From: Dolichospermum sp. FACHB-1091
GTDB lineage: Bacteria > Cyanobacteriota > Cyanobacteriia > Cyanobacteriales > Nostocaceae
Direction: 5' to 3'
Length of the DNA: 64,000 nucleotides
Assembly: GCF_014697585.1 (NCBI RefSeq)
Contig: NZ_JACJSB010000003.1
Coordinates: 185,613-249,612, forward strand
Numbering within the stretch: the stretch's first letter is position 1; the number at the start of each line of letters is the position of its first letter. The translations under genes and the position numbers were made by a program. The notes beneath the pieces are model-generated. The model was not told the origin of the DNA, did not search any database, and saw only the letters and a program-made list of their open reading frames with translations. Below, piece by piece: positions 1 to 8,106 of this stretch.

Positions 1-660
1 ATAGCAAATTCCTAGCCACGAGTCAATACTCTTAACTCATAAAATGCGAAAAAAATTGAAAATTATTTGAAATTACAGTGTATATGATTTGGGTAAGGTA
101 GAATAGGCGGGCAAGATGCCCACCCCACAAGAGTTTGATTATTAATAGGGATAGGAATTTGTGAAGATGGTATTTTCGGTGATTTTATGGCGAGATAGTT
201 CTTCCTTATCAGGATTCAGTATAGCAAATTCCCAGCCGCAAGTCAATACTCTTAACTCATAAAATGCGAAAAAAATTGAAAATTATTTGAACTTACAGTA
301 TATACAGCACTTCCCGATGTTATGAGGTACAAGAACCCCACCCCCAACCCCCTCCCATATCAAAAGTTTATCCTTTTCTTCCCCCCGCAGCGGGGGGATT
401 GAGGGGGGTGCGAGGAGGGGGCTTAAGATGTACCTCATAAGAGCGGAAACCCCTGTATGATTTGAGTAAAGTAGAGATAGGCGGGCAAGATGCCCACCCC
501 ACAAGAGTTTTATTAATAGGGATAAGAATTTGTGAAGATGGTATTTTCGGTGATTTTATGGCGAGATGGTTCTTCCTTGTCAGGATTTAGTATAGCAAAT
601 TCCCAGCCGCCAGTCAATACTCTTAACTCATAAAATGCGAAAAATATTTAAAATTATTTT
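1..660. repeat. Long direct repeat, about 220 bp unit, 2 copies plus a partial third
   Basis: The unit beginning ATAGCAAATTC starts at 1, again at 221 and again at 592. Copies 1 and 2 match closely over their whole length, including a shared segment GGCGGGCAAGATGCCC and a shared tail ATGGTATTTTCGGTG, with only scattered substitutions. Copy 3 stops after about 65 bp, where it runs into the region upstream of the gene at 760. Copy 2 is longer only because it holds an insertion at about 303-457. No protein is supported here; the one long reading frame, on the minus strand, lies across the insertion. Confidence 0.9.
303..457. mobile_element. MITE-like palindromic insertion inside repeat copy 2
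   Basis: Comparison with repeat copy 1 shows about 155 extra bases placed at a TATA-like site. The insert carries inverted sub-terminal repeats, TTATGAGGTACA near 319 and TGTACCTCATAA near 429-440, and its outer ends (TACAGCACTTCC and GGAAACCCCTGTA) are imperfectly complementary. Inside is a G-rich/C-rich fold-back (CCCCACCCCCAACCCC against GGAGGGGG). It encodes nothing, so if mobile it depends on a transposase elsewhere. A related C-rich fold-back lacking clear ends lies at 12316-12370. Confidence 0.7.
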
Positions 661-759
661 TTTGTCTTGTGAAATTTGGTTGCCTATTACCTAGTAGGAT
701 GATAGGAAAGTTCTGTGCTATCTGTGCGGTACTGTTCAATTCCCACATAGGAAAATAAA

Positions 760-1611
760 GTGTCAATTCAAGAACATAAAATTACAGTAGATTCTTTAGA
801 ATGGTTTTATCGGGAAGCTGAACCGATGGGTAGAACGGACTTAATTCCCGTGTTATTGTTACATGGGTTAGTTTCTCAAAGTTATAGTTGGAGGAATATT
901 ATTCCTAGTTTAGCAGCACAGGGAACTAGAGCGATCGCTCCTGACTGGATTGGTTGCGGATTTTCAGGTAAACCAGAGAAGGAGGATTTTGCTTATACTC
1001 CAGATGAATTTATCAAAGCACTAGCAGGATTTGTTGAAGCTCTAAAATTAGAGAGATTTTCCTTAGTTGTCCAAGGATTTTTAGGTTCAGTTGGGTTACA
1101 ATACGCCTTACGTCATGCTGATAAAATTGCTAATATAGCCATTTTAAATACACCGATTTCTACGTCGGTGAAAATCCCTTGGAAAATCAAACAAATGGGT
1201 TTACCTTTAGCTGGGGATATAATCACCCAGGACCCCTTATTAGTGGATAGAACCTTAGAAAGTGGTAGTTGTTACCGCATTGAGGATCAAGATTTAGATG
1301 TTTATAGAAAACCATTTTTGAAAAGTTCTGCGTCTGGGAGAAGTCTCCTAGGGACAATTCGCAATTTACAATTAGAAAAAGCGATGATAGAAATAGAAAA
1401 TGGGTTAAAAGAATGGCAAAAACCGATTTTAGTACAATGGGGGATGATAGATCCTTGGTTATCTGTAGATATAGCGGAAAACTTGGTTAAATCTGTAGCA
1501 AATGGTGAAATTATCAAACTTAATAATGTGGGACATTACCCCCAAGAACATTATCATGAGGTGATTTTAGAGGATTTATTGCCATTTGTCCGGTGTGGGG
1601 GGGCGAATTAG
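760..1611 (+). CDS. Alpha/beta-hydrolase fold protein lacking the usual nucleophile
   Basis: 283 residues, GTG start. The fold is clear: oxyanion motif LLLHG near residues 32-36, PDWIGCGFSG at 61-70, an acid-bearing WGMIDPW late in the protein, and a histidine in NVGHYPQE near the C-terminus. It resembles the haloalkane dehalogenase/epoxide hydrolase branch, where the nucleophile elbow reads VVQDWGG. Here the same strand-turn reads VVQGFLG (residues 103-109), so the nucleophilic Asp or Ser position is Gly106. Either another residue acts or the protein is non-catalytic and works as a binding or lyase-type protein. No signal peptide is seen, so it is probably cytoplasmic. It stands alone between the repeat region and the transglycosylase gene. 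The substrate is unknown. Confidence 0.8.
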   Translation: MSIQEHKITVDSLEWFYREAEPMGRTDLIPVLLLHGLVSQSYSWRNIIPSLAAQGTRAIAPDWIGCGFSGKPEKEDFAYTPDEFIKALAGFVEALKLERFSLVVQGFLGSVGLQYALRHADKIANIAILNTPISTSVKIPWKIKQMGLPLAGDIITQDPLLVDRTLESGSCYRIEDQDLDVYRKPFLKSSASGRSLLGTIRNLQLEKAMIEIENGLKEWQKPILVQWGMIDPWLSVDIAENLVKSVANGEIIKLNNVGHYPQEHYHEVILEDLLPFVRCGGAN

Positions 1612-1792
1612 GGGATATTTAAAAGGTAACTGATTATTCCCTATTCCCTGTTGAGACCAAAGAATTGCTCTAAATTAGTGGAAAGTCTGCCACTATAGCT
1701 GTAAAAGTTGGTCATGGGTGTTACCCTAATGTTAGAGTTGCAAAGAGATTAATCGCCAACTTTTGGAGACACAAGGCAAACAGCGAGTATCA

Positions 1793-3982
1793 ATGTTAAA
1801 GAAACTACAAAAAAGACAAATTTATCTGCTTGCTGGTGCTGGACTATGTGCCTTTTTGGCTGGGGCAATGGTGTCAGCCCCCCAAGCTGGCAAAACCCTA
1901 AGTCAATGGTTGAACTTGAGTCAGAGTAAGCCAGAAGGGTTATCTGAGGCTAATAAAGTTAAGTCAGTTGTATTTTCTCTGTTGTCTGAATCTGTACCAG
2001 AAAGATTAACAAAACTCCAGGAAATTGCTGAAAAAGGTAGTTCACCAGATCGGGAACGGGCTCGTTATCTATTGGCCTGTGATTACGTGGGAACCTCCCA
2101 AGGAAAAAAAGCGCTGAGTTTATTGGTAGGATTAGAAAAAGACTATCCTGTTTTAGCTCCTTATATTTTACTTAAACAAGCCCAAGCTCATGATATTTTA
2201 GGTGAAGATAGGAAAGCTTCAGATTTGCGCCAAAAGGTAGTAAAGGAATATAGCAAGGAAGCGGCCGTAGTCAAAGCCATATATGCGATCGCCCAACCAA
2301 AATTATATAATCAAGCGATCGCACAATTTCCCTCCCATCCTCTGACTTGGGAAATTATCCGCAAAAGCTTAAAAGATAACTCAAATCAGCCGAACTTACA
2401 ATTAATCCTAGCTAAATACGCCGCTGACGAGCCGGGAATTGTGGGTGTATTAGATCAATTAGTCAAACAAAGCCAACTCAAACCAGGAGACTGGGAACTA
2501 ATTGGTTCAGTTTACTGGAATAATAATCAATTCACGAAAGCTAAAGATGCTTATATTCAAGCCCCGAAAACGGCCACCAGCCTCTACCGCATTGCTAGGG
2601 GATTACAATTAAATAAACAGCAAGATCAAGCCGTTACGGTTTATCAACAACTGCTGCAAAAATTCCCCACTGCGACAGAAACAGGTATAGCTCTATTAAG
2701 ATTATCAGACATTAGCAAAGGTCAAGAATCTATTACCTATCTTGACGAAATTATTAGTAATTTTCCTGAAATAGCGCCGCAAGCATTGGTCAAAAAAGCC
2801 ACATTATTAACAACTTTGAAAGATCATGAATCGGCTGATAGCACATATAAATTATTAATAGGTAAATATAGTAACAGTGATGAAGCGGCAGAATTTCGTT
2901 GGAAAACAGCCCAAACCAAGGCAAAAAACAATGACTATTTAGGGGCATGGGAATGGGCGCAACCAATTACCATTAATAACAAGAGTAGTATTTTAGCACC
3001 CAGAGCCGGATTTTGGGTAGGTAAATGGGCGACGATATTAGGTAAGCAAGAGGAAGCTGTCACAGCTTATAAGTCTGTGATTAGTGAATTTCCTTACTCT
3101 TATTATGCCTGGCGTTCTGCGAGTATTTTGGGTTTAAATGTAGGTAATTTTGACAGCTTGCGCTTGATGAACCCGACAATTATACCATTTCAACGTCCTG
3201 TACCACCTGCGGGTTCTGAAACCTTTAAAGAATTGTATTTATTAGGACAAGACCGTGATGCTTGGTTACAATGGGAAACGGAGTTTCAGAGTAAAAATCA
3301 GCCTAGTGTCGCTGAAGAATTTACAGAAGGGTTGATGAAATTAACAAAGGGTGAGTACCTGGCTGGGATTGAGAAAATTGCCAAATTAGAAGACCGGGAA
3401 AAACCCGCCGAAAAAGCCGAATATCAAGCTTTAAGCCAAAAAAGCATCTACTGGCAAGCCCGTTATCCCTTTCCTTATTTTCAGGAAATTGAAAAATGGT
3501 CTATTTCCCGTCAACTTAATCCACTGTTAGTAACAGCTTTGATGCGGCAAGAGTCTCGGTTTCAGACAAAAATTAAATCCCCTGTGGGTGCAACAGGGTT
3601 AATGCAAGTTATGCCCAGTACAGCAGCGTGGATAGCCCCACAAATGAATGCAGATATCAAAAAAATCAATTTGGAAAATGCCAATGATAATATTATGTTG
3701 GGGACTTGGTATTTAGATTATACTCACCGACAGTATAACAATAATTCCATGTTAGCGATCGCTAGTTATAATGCAGGACCGGGTAACGTGGCTAAATGGT
3801 TGCAAACCATACCCAAAAGAGATCCTGATGAATTTGTGGAAGAAATTCCCTTTGATGAAACCAAGAATTATGTCCGTCAAGTATTCGGTAATTACTGGAA
3901 TTACCTGCGACTTTATAACCCGGAAGTATCCAACCTAGTCAGTAAATACTCCCAAGAACACCCAAAATTACCAAGCAAATAA
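1793..3982 (+). CDS. Soluble lytic murein transglycosylase (Slt70-like)
   Basis: About 729 residues from the ATG chosen here; a TTG at 1763 in frame is the alternative, but the ATG gives a normal charged N-terminus before the hydrophobic segment IYLLAGAGLCAFLAGAMV (anchor or signal). The middle 500 residues are a helical, TPR-like superhelix as in Slt70. The C-terminal SLT/GH23 domain has ALMRQESRF with catalytic Glu at about 587, GLMQVMPSTA, and ASYNAGPGNV. It cleaves the MurNAc-GlcNAc bond of peptidoglycan to give 1,6-anhydroMurNAc, in the periplasm. It appears monocistronic, converging on the minus-strand defence island, with a hairpin about 110 bases after its stop. Confidence 0.9.
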   Translation: MLKKLQKRQIYLLAGAGLCAFLAGAMVSAPQAGKTLSQWLNLSQSKPEGLSEANKVKSVVFSLLSESVPERLTKLQEIAEKGSSPDRERARYLLACDYVGTSQGKKALSLLVGLEKDYPVLAPYILLKQAQAHDILGEDRKASDLRQKVVKEYSKEAAVVKAIYAIAQPKLYNQAIAQFPSHPLTWEIIRKSLKDNSNQPNLQLILAKYAADEPGIVGVLDQLVKQSQLKPGDWELIGSVYWNNNQFTKAKDAYIQAPKTATSLYRIARGLQLNKQQDQAVTVYQQLLQKFPTATETGIALLRLSDISKGQESITYLDEIISNFPEIAPQALVKKATLLTTLKDHESADSTYKLLIGKYSNSDEAAEFRWKTAQTKAKNNDYLGAWEWAQPITINNKSSILAPRAGFWVGKWATILGKQEEAVTAYKSVISEFPYSYYAWRSASILGLNVGNFDSLRLMNPTIIPFQRPVPPAGSETFKELYLLGQDRDAWLQWETEFQSKNQPSVAEEFTEGLMKLTKGEYLAGIEKIAKLEDREKPAEKAEYQALSQKSIYWQARYPFPYFQEIEKWSISRQLNPLLVTALMRQESRFQTKIKSPVGATGLMQVMPSTAAWIAPQMNADIKKINLENANDNIMLGTWYLDYTHRQYNNNSMLAIASYNAGPGNVAKWLQTIPKRDPDEFVEEIPFDETKNYVRQVFGNYWNYLRLYNPEVSNLVSKYSQEHPKLPSK

Positions 3983-4091
3983 GCTATTGGAGATTTAACT
4001 TATATATTACCTCAAAGTGAACAGATTCAGAATAATAACCAATAATTGTTACAGTTAAGGGTGCGGAATGTGGGCTATAATTAAACGTTAA

Positions 4092-4117
4092 TTAAACCCA
4101 CCTTATGTGGGTTTAGT
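4092..4117. terminator. Hairpin between convergent genes
   Basis: AAACCCAC, five-base loop CTTAT, GTGGGTTT: a perfect 8-bp stem located between the end of the transglycosylase gene (plus strand) and the end of the toxin frame (minus strand). The T-tract is weak (TTTAGTCTATAA), so termination is plausible but not certain. Confidence 0.5.
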
Positions 4118-4150
4118 CTATAAACTAAATATTTAATTATTTATTAGCAT

Positions 4151-4333
4151 TCACAACTCCTTAGTTAATCCATATTGAAGTGATTCAAACCGTTTCACTA
4201 TTTTATCAAAAGTTTCATCCCATTCTTCAATATCTAAAATTTTAGGCATACATTGGGAAATATATGTGTCTTGTCCCAAAATTATCTCGACAATTTGTTT
4301 GATTTTGTTAATAGTTTCACTTTTAAATTTATT
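4151..4333 (-). other. In-frame continuation of the AbiEii-like frame after a TAA
   Basis: Reading on past the TAA at 4334-4336 in the same frame gives 60 more sense codons before a TGA at 4151-4153. The translation (with segments INKIKQIVEIILGQD and LDIEEWDETFDKIVKRFE) looks like real amphipathic-helical protein rather than random sequence. This suggests that the toxin gene was originally about 278 codons and has lost its C-terminus to one substitution. Readthrough, or a family form that really ends at residue 217, cannot be excluded. Confidence 0.6.
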
Positions 4334-4987
4334 TTAGATATTTCTACCTATAAAAATAATAGCCGCTTCGTCTACTTCAAATCTTCCTTCTATAATTTCA
4401 TCAATAAATTCATCATAAACGCGCTGTTCATCTTCTTCATTAGGAGATTTCAGTAATACTGTGATAATATCTTTTAAATCTTTATTTTCTCTTCTATTAT
4501 TCCAAGCTAATAATTTCAAAGCTATAAAAGCGTCAATATCAGCTACCCGAATTTCTAACTTTTCAATTGTTATAATTTCTGTATTTACAAACGCTTCCTC
4601 TAAACCCAAAATATTCATTTGATTACCATCAGGCCAGTTAATTTCCTGATTTGGTTTACTTATATCACCAAAAGGAATAACATCAACTTCCAGTTCTGTT
4701 TCAATATGAATAAACTTGTGAATGACTCTAGTTTTCTTAAAAAGGGGATTTTGTCCAGTCGTCATTATACTAATCAGTAGATTATATCTCTCCCAATTAT
4801 CTAATTTTACTGCTACATCCCAATCTTTTGTTGCACGACCTTGAACTTGATATTGACTATCAAAGATTAATATTCTTGCTTGAGCGCCTATCAACAGCAT
4901 AGGAACTTCTAAAGAATCAATAATAGATTTAAAATCGGTAAGAAATTTTTTAGTTTCTAAGTCAATTTGAGGATATGAGTTTTTCAT
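4334..4987 (-). CDS. AbiEii/AbiGii-type nucleotidyltransferase toxin, probably C-terminally truncated
   Basis: 217 residues. The nucleotidyltransferase core is visible: LLIGAQARI (the Gly-rich helix start, residues about 32-40), RATKDWDVAV with the paired Asp residues, a third acidic strand ELEVDVIPFG, and FIALKLLAWNNRR followed by KDLKDI, as in AbiEii/MenA-like proteins. Such toxins in type IV toxin-antitoxin systems modify tRNA or other targets and give abortive infection. The start codon lies only two bases after the stop of the upstream gene at 4990, so the two are co-translated. The frame ends at TAA 4334-4336 but remains open in frame for 60 further codons, so this copy may be truncated and inactive. 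Assignment to the family is by motif only. Confidence 0.75.
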   Translation of the reverse strand: MKNSYPQIDLETKKFLTDFKSIIDSLEVPMLLIGAQARILIFDSQYQVQGRATKDWDVAVKLDNWERYNLLISIMTTGQNPLFKKTRVIHKFIHIETELEVDVIPFGDISKPNQEINWPDGNQMNILGLEEAFVNTEIITIEKLEIRVADIDAFIALKLLAWNNRRENKDLKDIITVLLKSPNEEDEQRVYDEFIDEIIEGRFEVDEAAIIFIGRNI

Positions 4988-4989
4988 GT

Positions 4990-6057
4990 TTATACCATTT
5001 CCGCTATTTCTTGTCTTGTAATAATATATTTTTCATAGAGACGTTTAGCTGTTTCTTTTAGTCTTTCATCTGGATATAAACACAATTCTGCATGAATAAG
5101 TAAAGGATCTGCTACAGGTTCAAATGAGTCATATTTAGCTTGATTTTTATTACCAAATTGCTTCAAAATGATAATATTTCCCTTGGGATCTGGTTTGAGA
5201 CGTAACATGGTTGTTATCGTCCGATAATTATATTCTTCAGGAATATGAATAGTCATGCTGATAGGTTTTAAATAACCTGTGATAATTGCAGCACCTAATT
5301 CTCCCCCAATTATAATTTTTTGATTTCGGGCTATTTCTAGTATTTGTTTCGATATATCGTTAAAATCTATATTTTCTCTGGTGCTAAATGTCCCTATTAA
5401 AAGTTCTGGACGCAAATTTTCTATATATCCCATTTCCCATCTTTCTAAAAGCTTTGTGTAATTTTCAATTCTATATGTTCCATTTCGTTGACGCTGTAAA
5501 TAATTCAGTTGATACAAAGTTTCGAGACTGCGTTTTACAGTTTTAGAGTCAACACCTGCAACGTTTACTATCATTTCTAAAGTAGGATATTGTAAAATAT
5601 ATGGGTCTTGAAGTATAGGATAAGCAACTTTTAGTGTGCTGGTAGTAATTTTAGATTTTTTCCTTTGTGTTGAACTACTTCTAACTAAAATATATAGTGA
5701 TGAATTGTTAAGGTAAATATTACCTGTGGTGTCAATAAATTCAATATTGTTTTCTAGCAAGGAATCCATAACTGCGTCAGAAAGTGCATTTGTAATGAGC
5801 AGTGTTCTCTTATCATGGCTTAGTTTTTCTTGCAGATGATGGATATAATTAATATTTGCATCAACTGTATCTAAAGTAATAGGAACTTTAATTTCAACTA
5901 TATATTGGTGGATTTTGTTGTGAGGCGTATATATAGTTAAAAGTCCATCCGCGAGAGTGTTTTCTAAAAAAGGTTCTATAATTATTGTTGTCTCTATCTG
6001 GGGTAGTTCTTCCAGCTTTTGTATACATTTTTGTAACCAAGGATGCTTAGGTTGCAT
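4990..6057 (-). CDS. AbiEi-family type IV antitoxin / transcriptional regulator
   Basis: 355 residues. The first 130 residues look like a nuclease-fold or ligand-like alpha/beta domain (YIVEIKVPITLDTVDANINYI; LLITNALSDAVMDSLLENN). A winged-helix segment follows near residues 150-205 (PTLEMIVNVAGVDSKTVKRS, then LYQLNYLQRQRNGTYRIENY), and a C-terminal alpha/beta region resembles the AbiEi_2 type (GGELGAAIITGYLKP). It is the first gene of a two-gene unit with the nucleotidyltransferase downstream, which is the AbiE order (antitoxin first). By analogy it would repress its own promoter upstream of 6057 and neutralise the toxin. Residues 135-145 (SSSTQRKKSKITT) form a basic linker. Confidence 0.75.
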   Translation of the reverse strand: MQPKHPWLQKCIQKLEELPQIETTIIIEPFLENTLADGLLTIYTPHNKIHQYIVEIKVPITLDTVDANINYIHHLQEKLSHDKRTLLITNALSDAVMDSLLENNIEFIDTTGNIYLNNSSLYILVRSSSTQRKKSKITTSTLKVAYPILQDPYILQYPTLEMIVNVAGVDSKTVKRSLETLYQLNYLQRQRNGTYRIENYTKLLERWEMGYIENLRPELLIGTFSTRENIDFNDISKQILEIARNQKIIIGGELGAAIITGYLKPISMTIHIPEEYNYRTITTMLRLKPDPKGNIIILKQFGNKNQAKYDSFEPVADPLLIHAELCLYPDERLKETAKRLYEKYIITRQEIAEMV

Positions 6058-6126
6058 AGTATTTTAGAAATAAATGTTGCTATTATATCATGTCCAGTTG
6101 CATACTGATCGTATCTGTTGAGGCTG

Positions 6127-6156
6127 GTAATGGGTAATGGGTAATTGGTAATTGGG
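6127..6156. repeat. Short tandem heptanucleotide repeat (GGGTAAT-type)
   Basis: About four imperfect copies of GGTAATG/GGTAATT in a row, in the gap between the AbiE-like pair and the HEPN gene. The same heptamer on the other strand occurs at 52330-52354, and a related GGGAATA array occurs at 31213-31246. Short tandem heptamers of this kind are well known in Nostocales genomes. Confidence 0.75.
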
Positions 6157-6219
6157 AAAAGGAAGTACAATGATGAACTATATCGTAAGTGATTGGGCGA
6201 ACATAATTTCAGATATTTA

Positions 6220-6894
6220 CTATTTGAGATAGGACTTTTCTATAAACCCAGTTTTAATTCTCTCAAACACTAAATCCATAAGTTTATCAACCAGCTTAAT
6301 TGCTCTTTCTAAATCTTCTCTCTTTACTACTATAGAACCAGGTTCTCCATGAGCAACTTTATTTCTAATCTTGAGGAGGAATTTATCGAGTTCTTCTGTT
6401 AAGGAATATGCAGATCCAGGTTCTGGATAGTCTAGAATTTTATCCAAATTAAAATTAGATAATATTCTATTTAAGACTTTAAAACCTACATTGCTTTCTG
6501 TGCTTACATTTTCTGTTATTATCAGTGGATTAGTTTTATAAAACATACCCAACTTATTGAAAAACTTTACTTTGTCCTGAAAGTTATTTGGACTTGGATA
6601 TTGTTTAAATTGGGGAAATGTATATTCAATATGATATATTATTATTGAATCACAAACTTTATCAATAGTAAGTTCTAATTTATTTAACTCTTGAACATAT
6701 ATTTTAAAAGCAGTTTGAATAAAACCTTCCCAAATAGAATAAATTATTGGGATTGAATGGTAAAGAAATAATTCTTCATCTCTTTGCGAAAATCCGTATC
6801 TGACATACAGCAATCTTAACCGTGACATTAATTCTCTTCTTTCTTCAATGTCTGACATTATTTCTTGTTCTAAAAGAGTAATCTGATTAGTCAT
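6220..6894 (-). CDS. HEPN-domain protein, MAE_28990/MAE_18760-like
   Basis: 224 residues, all helical. Near the C-terminus is IRNKVAHGE with Arg177 and His182, the Rx4-6H signature of HEPN ribonucleases. The N-terminal helices (EIMSDIEERRELMSRLRLL, then IPIIYSIWEGFIQTAF with the conserved WEGF-like turn) match the MAE_28990 family first named from Microcystis. Its ATG overlaps the stop of the DUF262 gene by one base (TAATG), so translation is coupled. HEPN proteins of toxin and defence systems cut RNA when released from a partner; the DUF262 protein is the obvious partner or sensor here. Function is inferred. Confidence 0.8.
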   Translation of the reverse strand: MTNQITLLEQEIMSDIEERRELMSRLRLLYVRYGFSQRDEELFLYHSIPIIYSIWEGFIQTAFKIYVQELNKLELTIDKVCDSIIIYHIEYTFPQFKQYPSPNNFQDKVKFFNKLGMFYKTNPLIITENVSTESNVGFKVLNRILSNFNLDKILDYPEPGSAYSLTEELDKFLLKIRNKVAHGEPGSIVVKREDLERAIKLVDKLMDLVFERIKTGFIEKSYLK

Positions 6895-7976
6895 TATTTA
6901 TTGATGTTTCCAAATATTCTCTTTGCTTCTGTCAGACGATTGATAATTCTGTCTTTTTGATTATTTCCTCCTCTTCTAGACAACTTGATTAAAATTGTAT
7001 CTTTACGTACTTCCTTATCTATTTTATTTAAGATCACTTCTGATGGTTGAGATTTGTAATAATCATAGTTTTCTGCCACACCAATTGTAATAACATCATA
7101 AAGCGCAGTGGCAAAATTGCCGTCATCCTGACGAAAAATCTTTGTTCCTAAAGGTTTAAGCAATGCAAATACTTGAGTAAATATTTTTTTGTATCCGTCA
7201 TAATCAAAACTTTCATTTTCTAAAGCATCTTTCATAAATTTAGTCATGTGTTGTGAAATACTGGTGCGGACTTCTTTGAGATTGTTGTAAAGAGAAATAA
7301 ATCTCAAAACCAATTCTTCATCATATAATTGCTCATATTGCTCATTACTTAAAGCGATTAATGTCCGAAAATCTTGATTAGCTGCAAGTTCTTTAAGAAA
7401 ATCATTAAACTTAGGTGAAATATCCCTGTAAATACAATTTCTAATTTCCTGAGTAGTCAACGGAGAACCACCAGTATTCAATCTATTGAACAGTTCAAAG
7501 CGCATATCATATTTACTATTCCATCTCAGAATTTCAACTCTGCAAGTTGATCTTTTTATGTTTAGTCGAAATTGATTTGGTATGGTTTCATAAGTGAATC
7601 CTTCTAAAGATTCTACTCTTTCACCTTTCATCAACTCCCAATTATTTCTATTTCTAATACCTTCATCTTCACTTTTCAAAACTCCAAAAAACGAAAGTAC
7701 AGTAGAAATTCTTTGTAGTCCATCAACTAATTCCCATACTCCATCTCCATCTTCGGCTACAAATATTGGAGGAATGGGAATACCTAAAAGTATAGATTCA
7801 ATAAAGCGTGTTCTCTGTTCTTCATCCCAACGAAAATATCTTTGAAATGCAGGTTTAATAACAATTTCTTTATCTTCATACATACGCATTATTTCTCCGA
7901 AAGAAACATCAAGTCTATCGGTGTTTAATAAGTTTCTCTGTTCTTCGATTTGTATTTTCAGTTTTTCAATATCCAT
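6894..7976 (-). CDS. DUF262 (GmrSD-N / ParB-like fold) protein
   Basis: 360 residues. The DUF262 core is clear: IKPAFQRYFRWDEEQRTRFIES at about 40-61, followed by LLGIPIPPIF and the signature DGLQR at residues 85-89 (the family usually reads DGQQR), then RFELFNRLNTGGSPLTTQEIRN at about 165-186. In GmrSD this domain is the nucleotide-hydrolysing half of a modified-DNA restriction enzyme and is followed by an HNH domain (DUF1524). No HNH motif is seen; the C-terminal half is helical and the HEPN gene sits where the nuclease would be. It is the first gene of the DUF262-HEPN pair, with its promoter expected in 7977-8060. This suggests a split two-gene defence unit. Confidence 0.85.
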   Translation of the reverse strand: MDIEKLKIQIEEQRNLLNTDRLDVSFGEIMRMYEDKEIVIKPAFQRYFRWDEEQRTRFIESILLGIPIPPIFVAEDGDGVWELVDGLQRISTVLSFFGVLKSEDEGIRNRNNWELMKGERVESLEGFTYETIPNQFRLNIKRSTCRVEILRWNSKYDMRFELFNRLNTGGSPLTTQEIRNCIYRDISPKFNDFLKELAANQDFRTLIALSNEQYEQLYDEELVLRFISLYNNLKEVRTSISQHMTKFMKDALENESFDYDGYKKIFTQVFALLKPLGTKIFRQDDGNFATALYDVITIGVAENYDYYKSQPSEVILNKIDKEVRKDTILIKLSRRGGNNQKDRIINRLTEAKRIFGNINK

Positions 7977-8065
7977 ATTATTTAACGCTTAAAAATTTGC
8001 TGTGACTTATGGCTATTTTTGATTATATCAATTTTTCTAAATGAAATAGAAGATAATTTAGGTCA

Positions 8066-8103
8066 ATTGGTTGGGTTGCGCTGTCGCTTAACCCAACCTA
8101 CTT
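8066..8103. repeat. GTAGGTTGGGTT-family inverted repeat
   Basis: GGTTGGGTT at 8069-8077 and AACCCAACC at 8091-8099 form a perfect 9-bp stem. It lies just after the bioB stop (minus strand) and before the DUF262 gene. The same repeat family recurs at 25737-25769, 45270-45299 and 46560-46584, usually just past a gene end. Confidence 0.8.
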
Positions 8104-8106
8104 TTG

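Noticed and set aside
283..504. Minus-strand reading frame of 73 codons in the repeat region
   Set aside because: It spans the MITE-like insertion and part of the direct repeat, has a low-complexity Pro/Gly-rich translation from the C-rich tract, and has no counterpart in the uninterrupted repeat copy.
1..660. CRISPR array
   Set aside because: The repeated unit is about 220 bp and tandem with no unique spacers of 30-40 bp; it is not CRISPR.
4253..4456. Plus-strand reading frame under the end of the toxin gene
   Set aside because: It lies opposite the toxin frame and its in-frame continuation; the minus-strand frame has far better protein character.
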